Notes: generated by a model not told the origin, from the letters alone. 45,073 bases of DNA from Rhodospirillales bacterium (GCA_014859895.1 JACZKS010000085.1:1-45073); one strand, 5' to 3'. Shown: positions 9,012 to 16,611, counted from the stretch's first letter. Made by a program: numbers and translations.

Positions 9012-9936
9012 CGGGGCGCCGATGGGAACGGCGACGGCCGTGGCGGCGGCGAAAGATGTCGTCCGCCTGGCCCCGGCCAAGGTGAACCTCTATCTGCATG
9101 TCGTCGGCTGGCGGGCCGACGGCTACCACTTTCTCGACAGCCTCATCGTGTTCGCCGGGGTCGGCGATGACCTGGCCGTGGCCCCGGCGCCCGATCTGAC
9201 GCTTGCCGTCGACGGACCGTTCGGCCCCCTGGTTCCGGCCGGGCCGGAAAACCTGGTGCTGCGCGCCGCGCGTGCCCTGGCTCAACGGATGGGCGTGAAG
9301 GCGGGGGCGCGGATTCGCCTGACCAAGCGCCTGCCGGTCGCCGCCGGCATCGGCGGCGGCTCGGCGGATGCCGCCGCCGCGCTCAAGGCGCTCTCGGCCT
9401 TGTGGCGGATCGAGCCCGACTCCGGGACGATGGCCGACCTGGCGCTCGCTCTGGGGGCCGACGTGCCGGTATGCTTGGCCGGCAGGCCGGCCTTCGTCGG
9501 CGGCATCGGCGAAGATATCGCGCCGCCGCCGCCGCTGCCGCCCGCATGGATGGTGCTGGTCAATCCTGGTATCGCCGTGGCGACGCCGCAGATCTTCAAG
9601 GCCCGCAGCGGCGCCTTTTCCACGCCGGGCCGTTTTTCGTCGGCGCCACAGGATGCCGCGGCCCTGTTCGCCCAACTCGCCCGTTGTCGCAACGATCTGA
9701 CCGAGCCGGCCCTGACCCTGGCCCCGGTGATCGCCGACGTGCTGGCCTCGCTTGCCGCCCAGCCGGGCTGCGCGCTTTCCCGCATGTCGGGCAGCGGGGC
9801 GACCTGTTTCGGCCTGTTCGCCGAGGCGGGGCAAGCCGCCACCGCCGCCGCGGCCATTGCCGCGGCGCATGCGCGATGGTGGGTCCAGCCGGCTCCCATG
9901 CTGGCCGGCGCAACCGAGATGGGGTCGCCGGCTTAG
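9004..9936 (+). CDS. ispE: 4-diphosphocytidyl-2-C-methyl-D-erythritol kinase
   Basis: GHMP-family kinase of 310 residues that phosphorylates CDP-ME in the methylerythritol phosphate pathway to isoprenoids. APAKVNLYLHVVGWRADGYH at residues 24-43 is the substrate-binding N-terminus. The ATP-binding GHMP motif is LPVAAGIGGGSADAA (about 113-127). The third GHMP motif reads MSGSGATCFGLF near the C-terminus. The ATG at 9004 overlaps the TPR gene's stop by eight bases, so the two are coupled; a second ATG at 9022 is possible because residues 1-20 precede the conserved domain. The frame ends 58 bases before tRNA-Gln. Confidence 0.95.
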   Translation: MADGAPMGTATAVAAAKDVVRLAPAKVNLYLHVVGWRADGYHFLDSLIVFAGVGDDLAVAPAPDLTLAVDGPFGPLVPAGPENLVLRAARALAQRMGVKAGARIRLTKRLPVAAGIGGGSADAAAALKALSALWRIEPDSGTMADLALALGADVPVCLAGRPAFVGGIGEDIAPPPPLPPAWMVLVNPGIAVATPQIFKARSGAFSTPGRFSSAPQDAAALFAQLARCRNDLTEPALTLAPVIADVLASLAAQPGCALSRMSGSGATCFGLFAEAGQAATAAAAIAAAHARWWVQPAPMLAGATEMGSPA

Positions 9937-9994
9937 CCGTCTGGCGCCTTGCGGGAGGGCGTTTTTGCGCGTAGATTTCGCCCGCCGATTGCCT

Positions 9995-10068
9995 TGGGGC
10001 GTAGCCAAGCGGCAAGGCAGCGGGTTTTGGTCCCGCGATCCCAGGTTCGAATCCTGGCGCCCCAGCCA
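9995..10068 (+). tRNA. tRNA-Gln (anticodon UUG)
   Basis: The sequence folds as a full cloverleaf. The acceptor stem pairs TGGGGCG (9995-10001) with CGCCCCA (10058-10064), followed by the discriminator G and an encoded CCA. The D-arm lies at 10004-10018. The anticodon stem is GCGGG/CCCGC with loop TTTTGGT, giving anticodon TTG at 10027-10029. The T-arm contains GGTTCGAATCC. Confidence 0.96.
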
Positions 10069-10100
10069 CTCTCTCGGAGCAACCCCTGGAATCCAGATTT

Positions 10101-10124
10101 TTCGCGGCTTAAGAGGCCAGCGAA
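10101..10124. other. Imperfect hairpin downstream of tRNA-Gln
   Basis: TTCGCGGC (10101-10108) pairs with GCC-A-GCGAA (10116-10124, one bulged A) around a 7-base loop. It sits between tRNA-Gln and the convergent protease gene. No T-tract follows on either strand, so a terminator role is only possible. Confidence 0.35.
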
Positions 10125-10190
10125 GACACCTGCGCGTTCAATAAGTCAACCTTTGCCGCGAGAGCATGCCGCCCCGCTATGGAGGTTTGG

Positions 10191-10994
10191 CTATCGTCCT
10201 GGCGTGGCCTCGGCGGGCATGGGCATCTCGACTACCTCTTTTTCTCTTCCGGCGAGGCGCTCGTCGAGGCGCACGAATACCCAACGTTTGCCGACGTTCA
10301 CGGCATACTTGGGGGCTGCCGCGGGGTAGTCGGCAACAGAAGTGATCCGCGCCGACCGGTTGTCGAGAATCGCCATCCTACCGTCCGCGGTCGACGCAAG
10401 GATCGCATGCATCGCTTGGTTCCGCGGCTCGAAGTAGATGACGATCCGCAGGTCGTCGTCCGAAACCCCGAGTTGGCGGAGCATGAAATACTTGGCGATC
10501 GCGAAATCTTCGCAGTCGCCGGATCCGTCGAAAAAATCGAGCGGCGACTGCCATCGATCCTGGGTGCCGAATTTCTGGGCATCGGACTCGTACGGAACGG
10601 CATTCACGGCTTCGTTGACGGCGGCGATCTGGTGACTGCGGTCGCTCGATGCCAGCCGTTCCACCAAGCCCGCGACCCGTCTGGCCGGGCGGTCACTGCA
10701 CCCCGGGTCGGCGCGGCACGCTTCAACCCTGGCGCTATCCCGGCGCAAAGCCGAGATGATCTCCTCCCACTGCGGTAACGGCAAACGCGCGTCGACTCTG
10801 GCCACCGCGAAGCCGGGGAACAGGTCGGGCATCTCTTCGGCTGCCCAGCCTTTGGCAGAAACCATCGCGATCGCTATCAAGGCCAGAGCGGCCGGGAGAA
10901 ATCCGGCACCGCCAATCCGACATGCCCCGGCCCGACCGCGTCGGCTGTTCGCCCGATGCATGGCTACCGGCATTCCAAGCTGTGACGGGCGCAC
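10191..10994 (-). CDS. Bacterial transglutaminase-like cysteine protease (BTLCP, LapG-like)
   Basis: A 267-residue periplasmic cysteine protease of the BTLCP family (PF06035). A basic N-terminus and hydrophobic stretch (about 30-48) ending near GWAAEE form a signal peptide. The catalytic core has C161 in SGDCEDFAIAKY, H196 in QAMHAIL and D211 in AILDNR: the expected Cys-His-Asp triad, with acidic residues beside the Cys as in calcium-binding LapG. The best-studied relative, LapG, cuts large adhesins at a di-alanine site under control of the c-di-GMP receptor LapD; neither LapD nor a large adhesin is in this window. The gene is divergent from a lipoprotein bearing two PAAG motifs. Start choices at residues 8 or 12 are also possible. 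Confidence 0.9.
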   Translation of the reverse strand: MRPSQLGMPVAMHRANSRRGRAGACRIGGAGFLPAALALIAIAMVSAKGWAAEEMPDLFPGFAVARVDARLPLPQWEEIISALRRDSARVEACRADPGCSDRPARRVAGLVERLASSDRSHQIAAVNEAVNAVPYESDAQKFGTQDRWQSPLDFFDGSGDCEDFAIAKYFMLRQLGVSDDDLRIVIYFEPRNQAMHAILASTADGRMAILDNRSARITSVADYPAAAPKYAVNVGKRWVFVRLDERLAGREKEVVEMPMPAEATPGR

Positions 10995-11029
10995 TCATTC
11001 ATGGGAGGTACCTCAAAAAAGACACCGCT

Positions 11030-11231
11030 CAACCGAGATATAAAGCAGATACCCATAAAATACAATAAACATAAGCATTTAATAAAAAGTGGTAGAGGAT
11101 GGAAACAACATAGTAAGTATTTATGATGTAACTAACCACAAATGGCATAAACTATACCACATATACCAAATTATCGTTCGATAAAAATTGATTAATATTC
11201 CTGGTGTTCCTGTATTTGGAGTGCCAGAACC
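11030..11231. promoter_or_regulatory. AT-rich divergent promoter region
   Basis: This spacer between the BTLCP and lipoprotein genes is strongly AT-rich while its flanks are GC-rich. It must hold both divergent promoters, but no single -35/-10 pair stands out. It includes the direct repeat TATACCA (two copies near 11152-11167) and the palindrome at 11171-11184. A GGAG at 11218-11221 precedes the lipoprotein ATG by ten bases. Confidence 0.5.
11171..11184. promoter_or_regulatory. Palindromic operator candidate
   Basis: TTATCG-TT-CGATAA is a perfect 6-bp-arm inverted repeat, 47 bases upstream of the lipoprotein ATG. It is too AT-rich and short to be a good terminator and sits where a repressor or activator could act on the divergent pair. 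Confidence 0.4.
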
Positions 11232-11852
11232 ATGATCAAATTCGCATTTAGAAGAAATTATCGCCCAGGAATTCGCGCCTTTATTGGCGTGTTGCTTGGG
11301 TCGACTGCCCTTCTGGTGGCAGGATGCCAATCCGCGGAAGAGATAGCCCGATGTGAGTCCTTGTCCGCCGGGCAACTCGTCCAATCGCTGCAGCAGGGCC
11401 AGTGCCAGCCCTATATGGCAAAGCTTCGATCGTTGGCCCCGGCAGCGGGACCCGCCGCGCAGGTGGAACTCGGTTCCACTGGCGCAGACGGCGATTGCGC
11501 CGGTCTCGCCGGCCAACAGCTAGTCGAGGCCCTTGAGGCCGGCCGTTGCGTCCCCTATTTGGCCACCTTGCAACAGCTGGCGCCGGCTGCTGGACCTGAA
11601 GGCAACCAAGAATTCGGTGGTAGCGACAACGGTCCCGCATCAGGTGACTCGTCCTCCGCGAGCGCCAGCAGCGATAACAGCAGTAACGATAATGGTAGTG
11701 ACGGCGGCAATGACGGTGGCGGTGGAGGCGGTCACGGCGGCGGCAATGACGGCGGTCACGGTGGTGGCGGCGGCGGTCACGGCGGCGGCAATGACGGCGG
11801 CCACGGTGGTGGCGGTGGTAGCGGCCACGGCGGTGGCGGGGGGCGCCGCTAG
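11232..11852 (+). CDS. Repeat-containing lipoprotein with Gly/His/Asn/Asp-rich tail (unrecognised family)
   Basis: A 206-residue protein that I do not recognise. A signal peptide ends in lipobox LVAGC, making C32 the lipidated cysteine. Residues 41-74 and 89-122 are two copies of a 34-residue module with 19 identical positions; each begins with Cys, has a second Cys 17 residues later followed by a PY pair, and ends LAPAAGP. The spacing invites one disulfide per module. Residues 128-158 are Ser/Asn/Asp-rich. The tail (158-206) is nearly all Gly with His at 168, 176, 183, 191 and 199 and two Asn-Asp pairs, built from a 15-residue duplication. The PAAG sites (70-73 and 118-121) resemble LapG-type cleavage motifs, and the adjacent divergent gene encodes a LapG-like protease. 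Metal binding by the tail is possible but unproven. Confidence 0.75.
   Translation: MIKFAFRRNYRPGIRAFIGVLLGSTALLVAGCQSAEEIARCESLSAGQLVQSLQQGQCQPYMAKLRSLAPAAGPAAQVELGSTGADGDCAGLAGQQLVEALEAGRCVPYLATLQQLAPAAGPEGNQEFGGSDNGPASGDSSSASASSDNSSNDNGSDGGNDGGGGGGHGGGNDGGHGGGGGGHGGGNDGGHGGGGGSGHGGGGGRR
11727..11816 (+). repeat. Two tandem 45-bp repeats in the lipoprotein tail
   Basis: Units 11727-11771 and 11772-11816 differ at only two third-codon positions. Each encodes the same 15 residues (GGHGGGNDGGHGGGG). Further partial, more degenerate copies flank them. Such coding minisatellites can vary in copy number between strains. Confidence 0.9.
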
Positions 11853-11949
11853 GTTGTCGCGGAGCATTTGATCCGCGCGCTCACACCCCACGGATCGCGT
11901 GGCGCCAAATGATCGGGTAGGCGGTCGGAGTCCCTAGTTCCTCCCTAGT

Positions 11950-11981
11950 GGCCCCTGATTCCTGTGAGGGAATCGGGGGCC
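11950..11981. terminator. Strong hairpin, probable terminator after the repeat lipoprotein
   Basis: A 13-bp stem (11950-11962 with 11969-11981, one G-T wobble) closes a six-base loop. It lies about 100 bases after the lipoprotein stop and before the convergent hemerythrin gene. No clear T-tract follows on the plus strand, so intrinsic termination is likely but not certain. The remainder of 11853-12056 shows nothing else recognisable. Confidence 0.55.
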
Positions 11982-12056
11982 ATTGGTGGGGATGGGATTA
12001 TCCTGGTGCCCAGTCCGCCCCTGTTCGGCAAACGAAAACGCTGACGCCATACCCCC

Positions 12057-12479
12057 TCATTTGCGGGGGGGTGGGGAGGCACGACGGTCCTCGAAAGCCC
12101 GGCGGTCGTGCTCGAAGAAGTGGGGCAGCAGTCGCGTTTCGAGCCAAGCCTCGAGCGCGCGGGGCACCTCGTTGACGAAGCCGAAGTTCGACATCCACAG
12201 CGAGCGGATGGCCTTCAGTTCGTTGCGCATCTGGGCATGTTGGGTCCGCTGATCGTCCAGCCGCCGCGAGCCTATCTTGCGGAACAGCCGCTCCTCGTCC
12301 CGGAAATGTTCGTGCGTATATCGCTCCAGCATCTCAAACGAGTTCTGGAGAATGGCCTTTTCGCGGCCGTGTTGTGCAGCTTCGAGGAATCGGTTGGCGA
12401 ATTCGATCAGTTGCCGGTGCTGGCTGTCCACCACCTCGTCGCCGGTGGCCAGATCCGCCTTCCATTCGAAGCGCGCCAT
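12057..12479 (-). CDS. Bacteriohemerythrin
   Basis: A 140-residue single-domain hemerythrin that binds oxygen at a di-iron centre. The ligand pattern is visible: H21 in DSQHRQL, HEHFRDEE near residues 55-62 (His and Glu ligands), HAQM around 80 and the final HFFEHD near 119-124. The N-terminus FEWKADLATG is the standard family opening. A GGAGGAGG Shine-Dalgarno precedes the ATG. Roles proposed for the family include oxygen storage, delivery to respiratory oxidases and sensing; nothing local decides between them. The last 15 residues are Pro/Arg-rich and probably disordered. Confidence 0.93.
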   Translation of the reverse strand: MARFEWKADLATGDEVVDSQHRQLIEFANRFLEAAQHGREKAILQNSFEMLERYTHEHFRDEERLFRKIGSRRLDDQRTQHAQMRNELKAIRSLWMSNFGFVNEVPRALEAWLETRLLPHFFEHDRRAFEDRRASPPPRK

Positions 12480-12521
12480 GCCGCCCTCCTCCGTTGCGTG
12501 GGAGAGAGGGCTATTCTACAC

Positions 12522-13793
12522 TTATTCGATCAGAATGGCTCGGTAATCGTTGACGTTTGTCAGGGTCGGGCCGGTGATCAGCAGGTCGTCGATCCCCTTG
12601 AAGAACGTGTAGGCATCGTTGTTTTCCAGGTAGGCCAATGCCTTCATGCCGGCCTTGCGGCCCCTGGCCAGGGTATCCGGCCCGAGGACGGCCCCGGCAT
12701 TGTCTTCCGATCCGTCGATGCCGTCGGTGTCGGCGGCTAGCGCGTAGATGCCCGTCGCCCCGTTCAGATCGATGGCCAGCGACAGCAGGAACTCGACGTT
12801 GCGTCCGCCGCGCCCCTGGCCGCGCACGGTGACGGTGGTCTCCCCGCCAGACAGGATGGCTACCGGGCATGGCCACGGGTGGCCGTGCGCCTGCACCTGA
12901 CGGGCGATGCCGCCCATGACTTTGGCGACCTCGCGGGATTCACCGGTGATGCTGTCGCCCAGGATGGCGGTGATGATACCCTGGCTCTGGAAGAACGCCT
13001 CGGCGGCGCGCAGTACATTCTGGCTGGTGGCGATGACCTTGTTCTCGACGCGGGCGAACAGCGGATCGCCCGGTTTCGGCGTCTCCTCGATCTTGCCGGC
13101 CCGGCCGGATTCCAGATGGGCTATAACGGACTTCGGCGCCTCCACCTCGTAGCGGGCGATGATCGAAAGGGCATCTTCATAGGTCGAGGGGTCGGGCGCG
13201 CATGGGCCCGACCCGATATGGGTGGGATCGTCGCCGGTCACATCGGAAATAATCAGCGCCACCACCGGGGCTTTGCAGGCGGCGGCCAAGCGACCGCCCT
13301 GGCTGGCCGACAGGTGTTTGCGCACGACGTTCATTTCCTGGATGTTGGCGCCGCAGCGCAGCAGCGACTTGTTCACCGCCTTCATGTCGTCGGCGGTAAG
13401 GCCCGGCGCCGGCAGCGTCATCAGGGCCGAACCGCCGCCGCTCATCAGGCACAGCAGCAGGTCGTCGGGTCCCAGCGTCTTGACCTCGTCCAGAATCTGG
13501 CGGGCGGCTTTGCCGCCGGCCTCGTCGGGTACCGGGTGGCCGGCCTCGATGACGGTGATCCGCCGGGTGTCGACCTTGTGCTGATAGCGGGTGATGACGA
13601 AACCGGAAAGCGCCGCCTCGGCCGGCCAGTTGTCCTCCACCGCGCGGGCCATCGAGCCACCGGCCTTGCCGGCGCCGACCACCAGCGTGCGACCCTTCGG
13701 CGGCGTGGGCAGGTGTGGGGGGACGACCTTGGCCGAGTCGCAGGCAGCCAGGGCCGCGTGGAAGGATTGGACAAGCAGCTCGCGGGATTTCAT
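12522..13793 (-). CDS. Glycerate 2-kinase / MOFRL family protein
   Basis: About 423 residues, with the two-domain GckA/TtuD architecture. The N-terminal DUF4147 domain contains VVGAGKAGGSMA (near residues 36-47) and the CLMSGGGSALM loop (about 117-127). The C-terminal MOFRL domain has AILSGGETTVTVRGQGRGGRN (read as SGGETTV and GRGGRN) and ALAADTDGIDG. These enzymes phosphorylate glycerate to 2-phosphoglycerate in glyoxylate and tartrate assimilation; older annotations call them hydroxypyruvate reductase. I place the start at the ATG at 13793 (MKSRELLVQSF); the frame extends 40 codons further upstream, but that part is low-complexity and overlaps the divergent promoter zone. Confidence 0.92.
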   Translation of the reverse strand: MKSRELLVQSFHAALAACDSAKVVPPHLPTPPKGRTLVVGAGKAGGSMARAVEDNWPAEAALSGFVITRYQHKVDTRRITVIEAGHPVPDEAGGKAARQILDEVKTLGPDDLLLCLMSGGGSALMTLPAPGLTADDMKAVNKSLLRCGANIQEMNVVRKHLSASQGGRLAAACKAPVVALIISDVTGDDPTHIGSGPCAPDPSTYEDALSIIARYEVEAPKSVIAHLESGRAGKIEETPKPGDPLFARVENKVIATSQNVLRAAEAFFQSQGIITAILGDSITGESREVAKVMGGIARQVQAHGHPWPCPVAILSGGETTVTVRGQGRGGRNVEFLLSLAIDLNGATGIYALAADTDGIDGSEDNAGAVLGPDTLARGRKAGMKALAYLENNDAYTFFKGIDDLLITGPTLTNVNDYRAILIE

Positions 13794-13924
13794 GAATGCC
13801 CCCCAGGATCGATTGTTTGGTTCGGTTGATTGCCGCGCGGAGGATACTTTGTGTGGCAGTCCCGTGCAACGCCGCCGGCCGGGATTGCATTGACAAAGCC
13901 CATCGGTCGCCATTCCTTAAAGGC

Positions 13925-15244
13925 ATGCGCAAAACCCTCATCGCCATCGCGGCGCTGCTTTTGGGAAGTGCCATCCTCAATCTCGGCAGCGGCCTGCTCG
14001 GCACCGCGCTCGCGTTGCGCATGGCGGTTGCCGAATTCCCGGTGATCGTCGCCGGGGCCATTACGTCCGGCTACTACGTGGGGTATTGGCTGGGGGTATT
14101 CTGGGCCTATCGCCTATTGGCCGGCGTCGGCTACATCCGCGCCTATGCGGCGCTGGCCTCGATCTTCTCGGCGACCACCCTGATGCTTCCCTTCTTCGTG
14201 GCGCCGGAACCGTGGGGGGCTGTGCGGTTTGTCCATGGATTCTGCATCGCCGGCCTGGCGGTGTGTTCGGAAAGCTGGCTCAACGAGCGCACTGTCAACG
14301 AAAACCGCGGCCGCATCTTTTCGCTCTACATGATCGTCATCTACATCGCCCAGGGCGGTGGCCAACTGCTGCTTCTCGTCCCCGACTCCAGCGGCTTCGG
14401 CCTGTTCGCCATCTCGGCCGCCCTGCTGTCGCTGGCCCTGGTGCCGGTGGCCGGCACCCGGAGGACGGTGGCGCCGACGCCGAACCCGCCGTCCCGGCTG
14501 GGGTTGCGCGACCTGTGGAACGTCTCGCCGGTCGGCGTTGCCGGCGCGCTCTCCTCGGGCCTCATCCTGGGGGCGTTCTATGGCCTGATGCCCTACTTCG
14601 CCGAGGAGGCCGGGCTTGGCACCGCCGGCACGTCGCGCCTGATGGCGGCCGCCATCATCGGCGGCCTCCTGTTCCAGTGGCCGCTCGGCCGTCTGTCAGA
14701 TCGCACGGACCGCCGCTACGTGCTGTTGGGCGTGCTGCTGGTCACCTTCCTTATCGGCATGGTGGCGGCAGCCGCCCTGCTGGTTCCGGGGCTTGCCGGC
14801 CACGTTCCGACCATGTTGCTGGTCCTGGCACCGGTATTGGGGGCGGCGATCTTCACCATCTATCCGCTGGGGGCGGCGCATACCAACGACTCGGTCGATT
14901 CCGCCCACGTCGTCTCGGCCAGCGCCGGCCTCATCCTCGCCTACGGCACCGGGGCAATCGCCGGGCCGGCGGCGGCGGCCGTGATGATGATGGCGATCGG
15001 GCCGGCCGGTCTGTTCGTGTTTTTCGCCATGGCCGGGCTGCTGGTGGCCGCCTTCACGCTGTGGCGCATCGGCCAGCGGGCGGCACCGCCGCTCGAGGAT
15101 CGAGAGCCCTTCCACGCCGCCGCCAGGACGGCACCGCCGACCGCCGGTATCGTGCCGCTGGCCGAGCCGACCACGGACAACGTGACGCCACCGACCGAAC
15201 CGGGCGGAGCCGCCCCGCGGGAGGCGACGGACTGGCAGATCTGA
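13925..15244 (+). CDS. Major facilitator superfamily transporter (YcaD-like)
   Basis: A 439-residue membrane protein with about twelve hydrophobic spans. The WLGVFWAYRLL and later WPLGRLSDRTDRRYVLL segments correspond to the two MFS loop motifs between spans 2-3 and 8-9. CSESWLNERTVNENRGRIFS, abbreviated SESWLNER, matches the YcaD/CsbX-like subgroup of uncharacterised transporters. A 45-residue Pro/Thr/Ala-rich cytoplasmic tail follows the last span. The ATG at 13925 is chosen because the preceding 43 in-frame codons look non-coding and would overlap the glycerate kinase start. Substrate unknown. tRNA-Gly lies just downstream on the other strand. Confidence 0.85.
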   Translation: MRKTLIAIAALLLGSAILNLGSGLLGTALALRMAVAEFPVIVAGAITSGYYVGYWLGVFWAYRLLAGVGYIRAYAALASIFSATTLMLPFFVAPEPWGAVRFVHGFCIAGLAVCSESWLNERTVNENRGRIFSLYMIVIYIAQGGGQLLLLVPDSSGFGLFAISAALLSLALVPVAGTRRTVAPTPNPPSRLGLRDLWNVSPVGVAGALSSGLILGAFYGLMPYFAEEAGLGTAGTSRLMAAAIIGGLLFQWPLGRLSDRTDRRYVLLGVLLVTFLIGMVAAAALLVPGLAGHVPTMLLVLAPVLGAAIFTIYPLGAAHTNDSVDSAHVVSASAGLILAYGTGAIAGPAAAAVMMMAIGPAGLFVFFAMAGLLVAAFTLWRIGQRAAPPLEDREPFHAAARTAPPTAGIVPLAEPTTDNVTPPTEPGGAAPREATDWQI

Positions 15245-15251
15245 GGGGGGG

Positions 15252-15325
15252 TGGAGCGGGTGAGGGGAATCGAACCCCCGTATTCAGCTTGGGAAGCTGA
15301 TGTTCTACCATTGAACTACACCCGC
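15252..15325 (-). tRNA. tRNA-Gly (anticodon CCC)
   Basis: On the minus strand GCGGGTG (15325-15319) pairs with CACCCGC (15262-15256), followed by discriminator T and an encoded CCA. The anticodon stem TCAGC/GCTGA closes loop TTCCCAA, giving anticodon CCC at 15293-15291. The T-arm carries GGTTCGATTCC. Confidence 0.95.
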
Positions 15326-15502
15326 ACTGCGGTACCGCCAACGTATACGGAATCCCGCCGGGAGGCGCAAGCCTTGGGATGGAAAGGCTCGGGCAGGCGC
15401 GGCCGCCCAGGCACTACACGGAAAATTTATTGGCGCGCGGAGAGACCACACTCAAAATAACTGCCAAAGAGGTTTCTCGCATTCGTGGAAGGAGCGGTTT
15501 CG

Positions 15503-16465
15503 ATGATGGCGGACGGCAATCTGGCGCACGGGCCGGTTCTCGACCCTCGCAAGTTCCGGGATCCCGACGTCACCGCCGACGGCGAGCAACGTGCGGTAGT
15601 GGCGCTGACCCGCCTGGAAACGCTGTGGTTCAATACCGGCAGCCTGTGCAATATCGCCTGCGCCAACTGCTACATGGACTCCAACCCGCGCAACGACCGG
15701 CTGGCCTACATCACCCGGGCCGAAGTCGTCGGTTTTCTTGATGAAATTGCCGAAAACACCCTGCCGGTTCGGGAAATTGCCTTCACCGGGGGCGAGCCCT
15801 TCATGAACCCCGACCTCCCGGAGATTCTGGAGGACTGTCTGGCCAGGGGTTTTTCCACCCTGGTCCTCACCAATGCCATGAAGCCCCTGCATCACAAGCG
15901 GCCGGCCCTGCTCTCCCTGCGCAAGCGTTTCGGGCATGCCTTGTCGCTGCGCGTTTCGATGGATCACTTTACGCCCGAGCGGCACGAGGCCATCCGCGGA
16001 AGTGCCACGTGGGCCCCGATGCTGGAAGGGCTCAAATGGCTGGCCGCAAACGACTTCAAGGTGGCCGTCGCCGGGCGTACCTGTTGGCACGAAAGCGAAG
16101 CCGACTCCAGGCTGGGATATGCCGCGGTGTTCGCCGGGGAAGGTATTATGGTCGATGCCTGGGACCCCGCGGCGCTGGTGCTGTTCCCCGAGATGGACGA
16201 TGGGCTCGACGTTCCAGAAATCACCGTGCGCTGCTGGGACATTCTGGGCGTCGCCCCTGAAACCATGATGTGCGCGACCTCGCGCATGGTCGTCAAGCGC
16301 AAGGGGGCGGCCCATCCCGCCGTCGTTCCCTGCACGCTGCTTCCCTACGATCCGGCTTTCGAACTGGGGCCCGACCTTGCCAGTGCCGGCAAGGTGGTGA
16401 AGCTTAATCACCCGCATTGCGCGCGGTTCTGCGTGCTCGGGGGCGCCTCCTGTAGCCCCTCCTAG
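15503..16465 (+). CDS. Radical SAM protein of unknown substrate
   Basis: About 320 residues. The radical SAM cluster motif is CNIACANCY (C49, C53, C56), and the SAM-contact FTGGEPFMNPDL follows near residue 95. The C-terminus is cysteine-rich (CARFCVLGGASC, plus C in VRCWDI, MMCATS and VPCTLL), suggesting an auxiliary iron-sulfur cluster or SPASM-like site. The ATG at 15503 has an excellent GGAAGGAG eight bases upstream; a GTG at 15485 overlaps that site and is rejected. It stands alone, without an obvious peptide substrate or partner gene. I cannot assign a reaction; the family carries out radical-based modification of peptides, lipids or small molecules. Confidence 0.88.
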   Translation: MMADGNLAHGPVLDPRKFRDPDVTADGEQRAVVALTRLETLWFNTGSLCNIACANCYMDSNPRNDRLAYITRAEVVGFLDEIAENTLPVREIAFTGGEPFMNPDLPEILEDCLARGFSTLVLTNAMKPLHHKRPALLSLRKRFGHALSLRVSMDHFTPERHEAIRGSATWAPMLEGLKWLAANDFKVAVAGRTCWHESEADSRLGYAAVFAGEGIMVDAWDPAALVLFPEMDDGLDVPEITVRCWDILGVAPETMMCATSRMVVKRKGAAHPAVVPCTLLPYDPAFELGPDLASAGKVVKLNHPHCARFCVLGGASCSPS

Positions 16466-16522
16466 ACAGGTCCGATTCCCTTCGATCCGCCCCGAAAACA
16501 CCTCGGGAACGCCCCTTTGCTG

Positions 16523-16611
16523 CCGCAAACCGGCATGGTCCGGCCACAGTCTGCCCCTATCGTGCAGGTCTGGGTTGTGGCGGATCCGGCGTTCCCGCAA
16601 ACCCGCATGGT
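16523..16611 (+). repeat. Pair of 17-bp direct repeats upstream of the OmpA-like gene
   Basis: CCGCAAACCGGCATGGT (16523-16539) and CCGCAAACCCGCATGGT (16595-16611) differ at one base and start 72 bases apart. Both lie in the 182-base spacer before the OmpA-like gene. They could be binding sites for one regulator or a chance duplication. Confidence 0.5.

Noticed and set aside
11030-11231. AT-rich stretch as evidence of an inserted mobile element
   Set aside because: No transposase, integrase, terminal inverted repeats or target duplications are visible around it.
11704-11849. Regular repeats that might suggest a CRISPR array
   Set aside because: The units are adjacent without spacers, in frame within a coding sequence, and there are no cas genes.
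12879-13829. A 316-codon plus-strand frame
   Set aside because: It is antisense to the glycerate kinase gene, which has complete GckA and MOFRL motifs.
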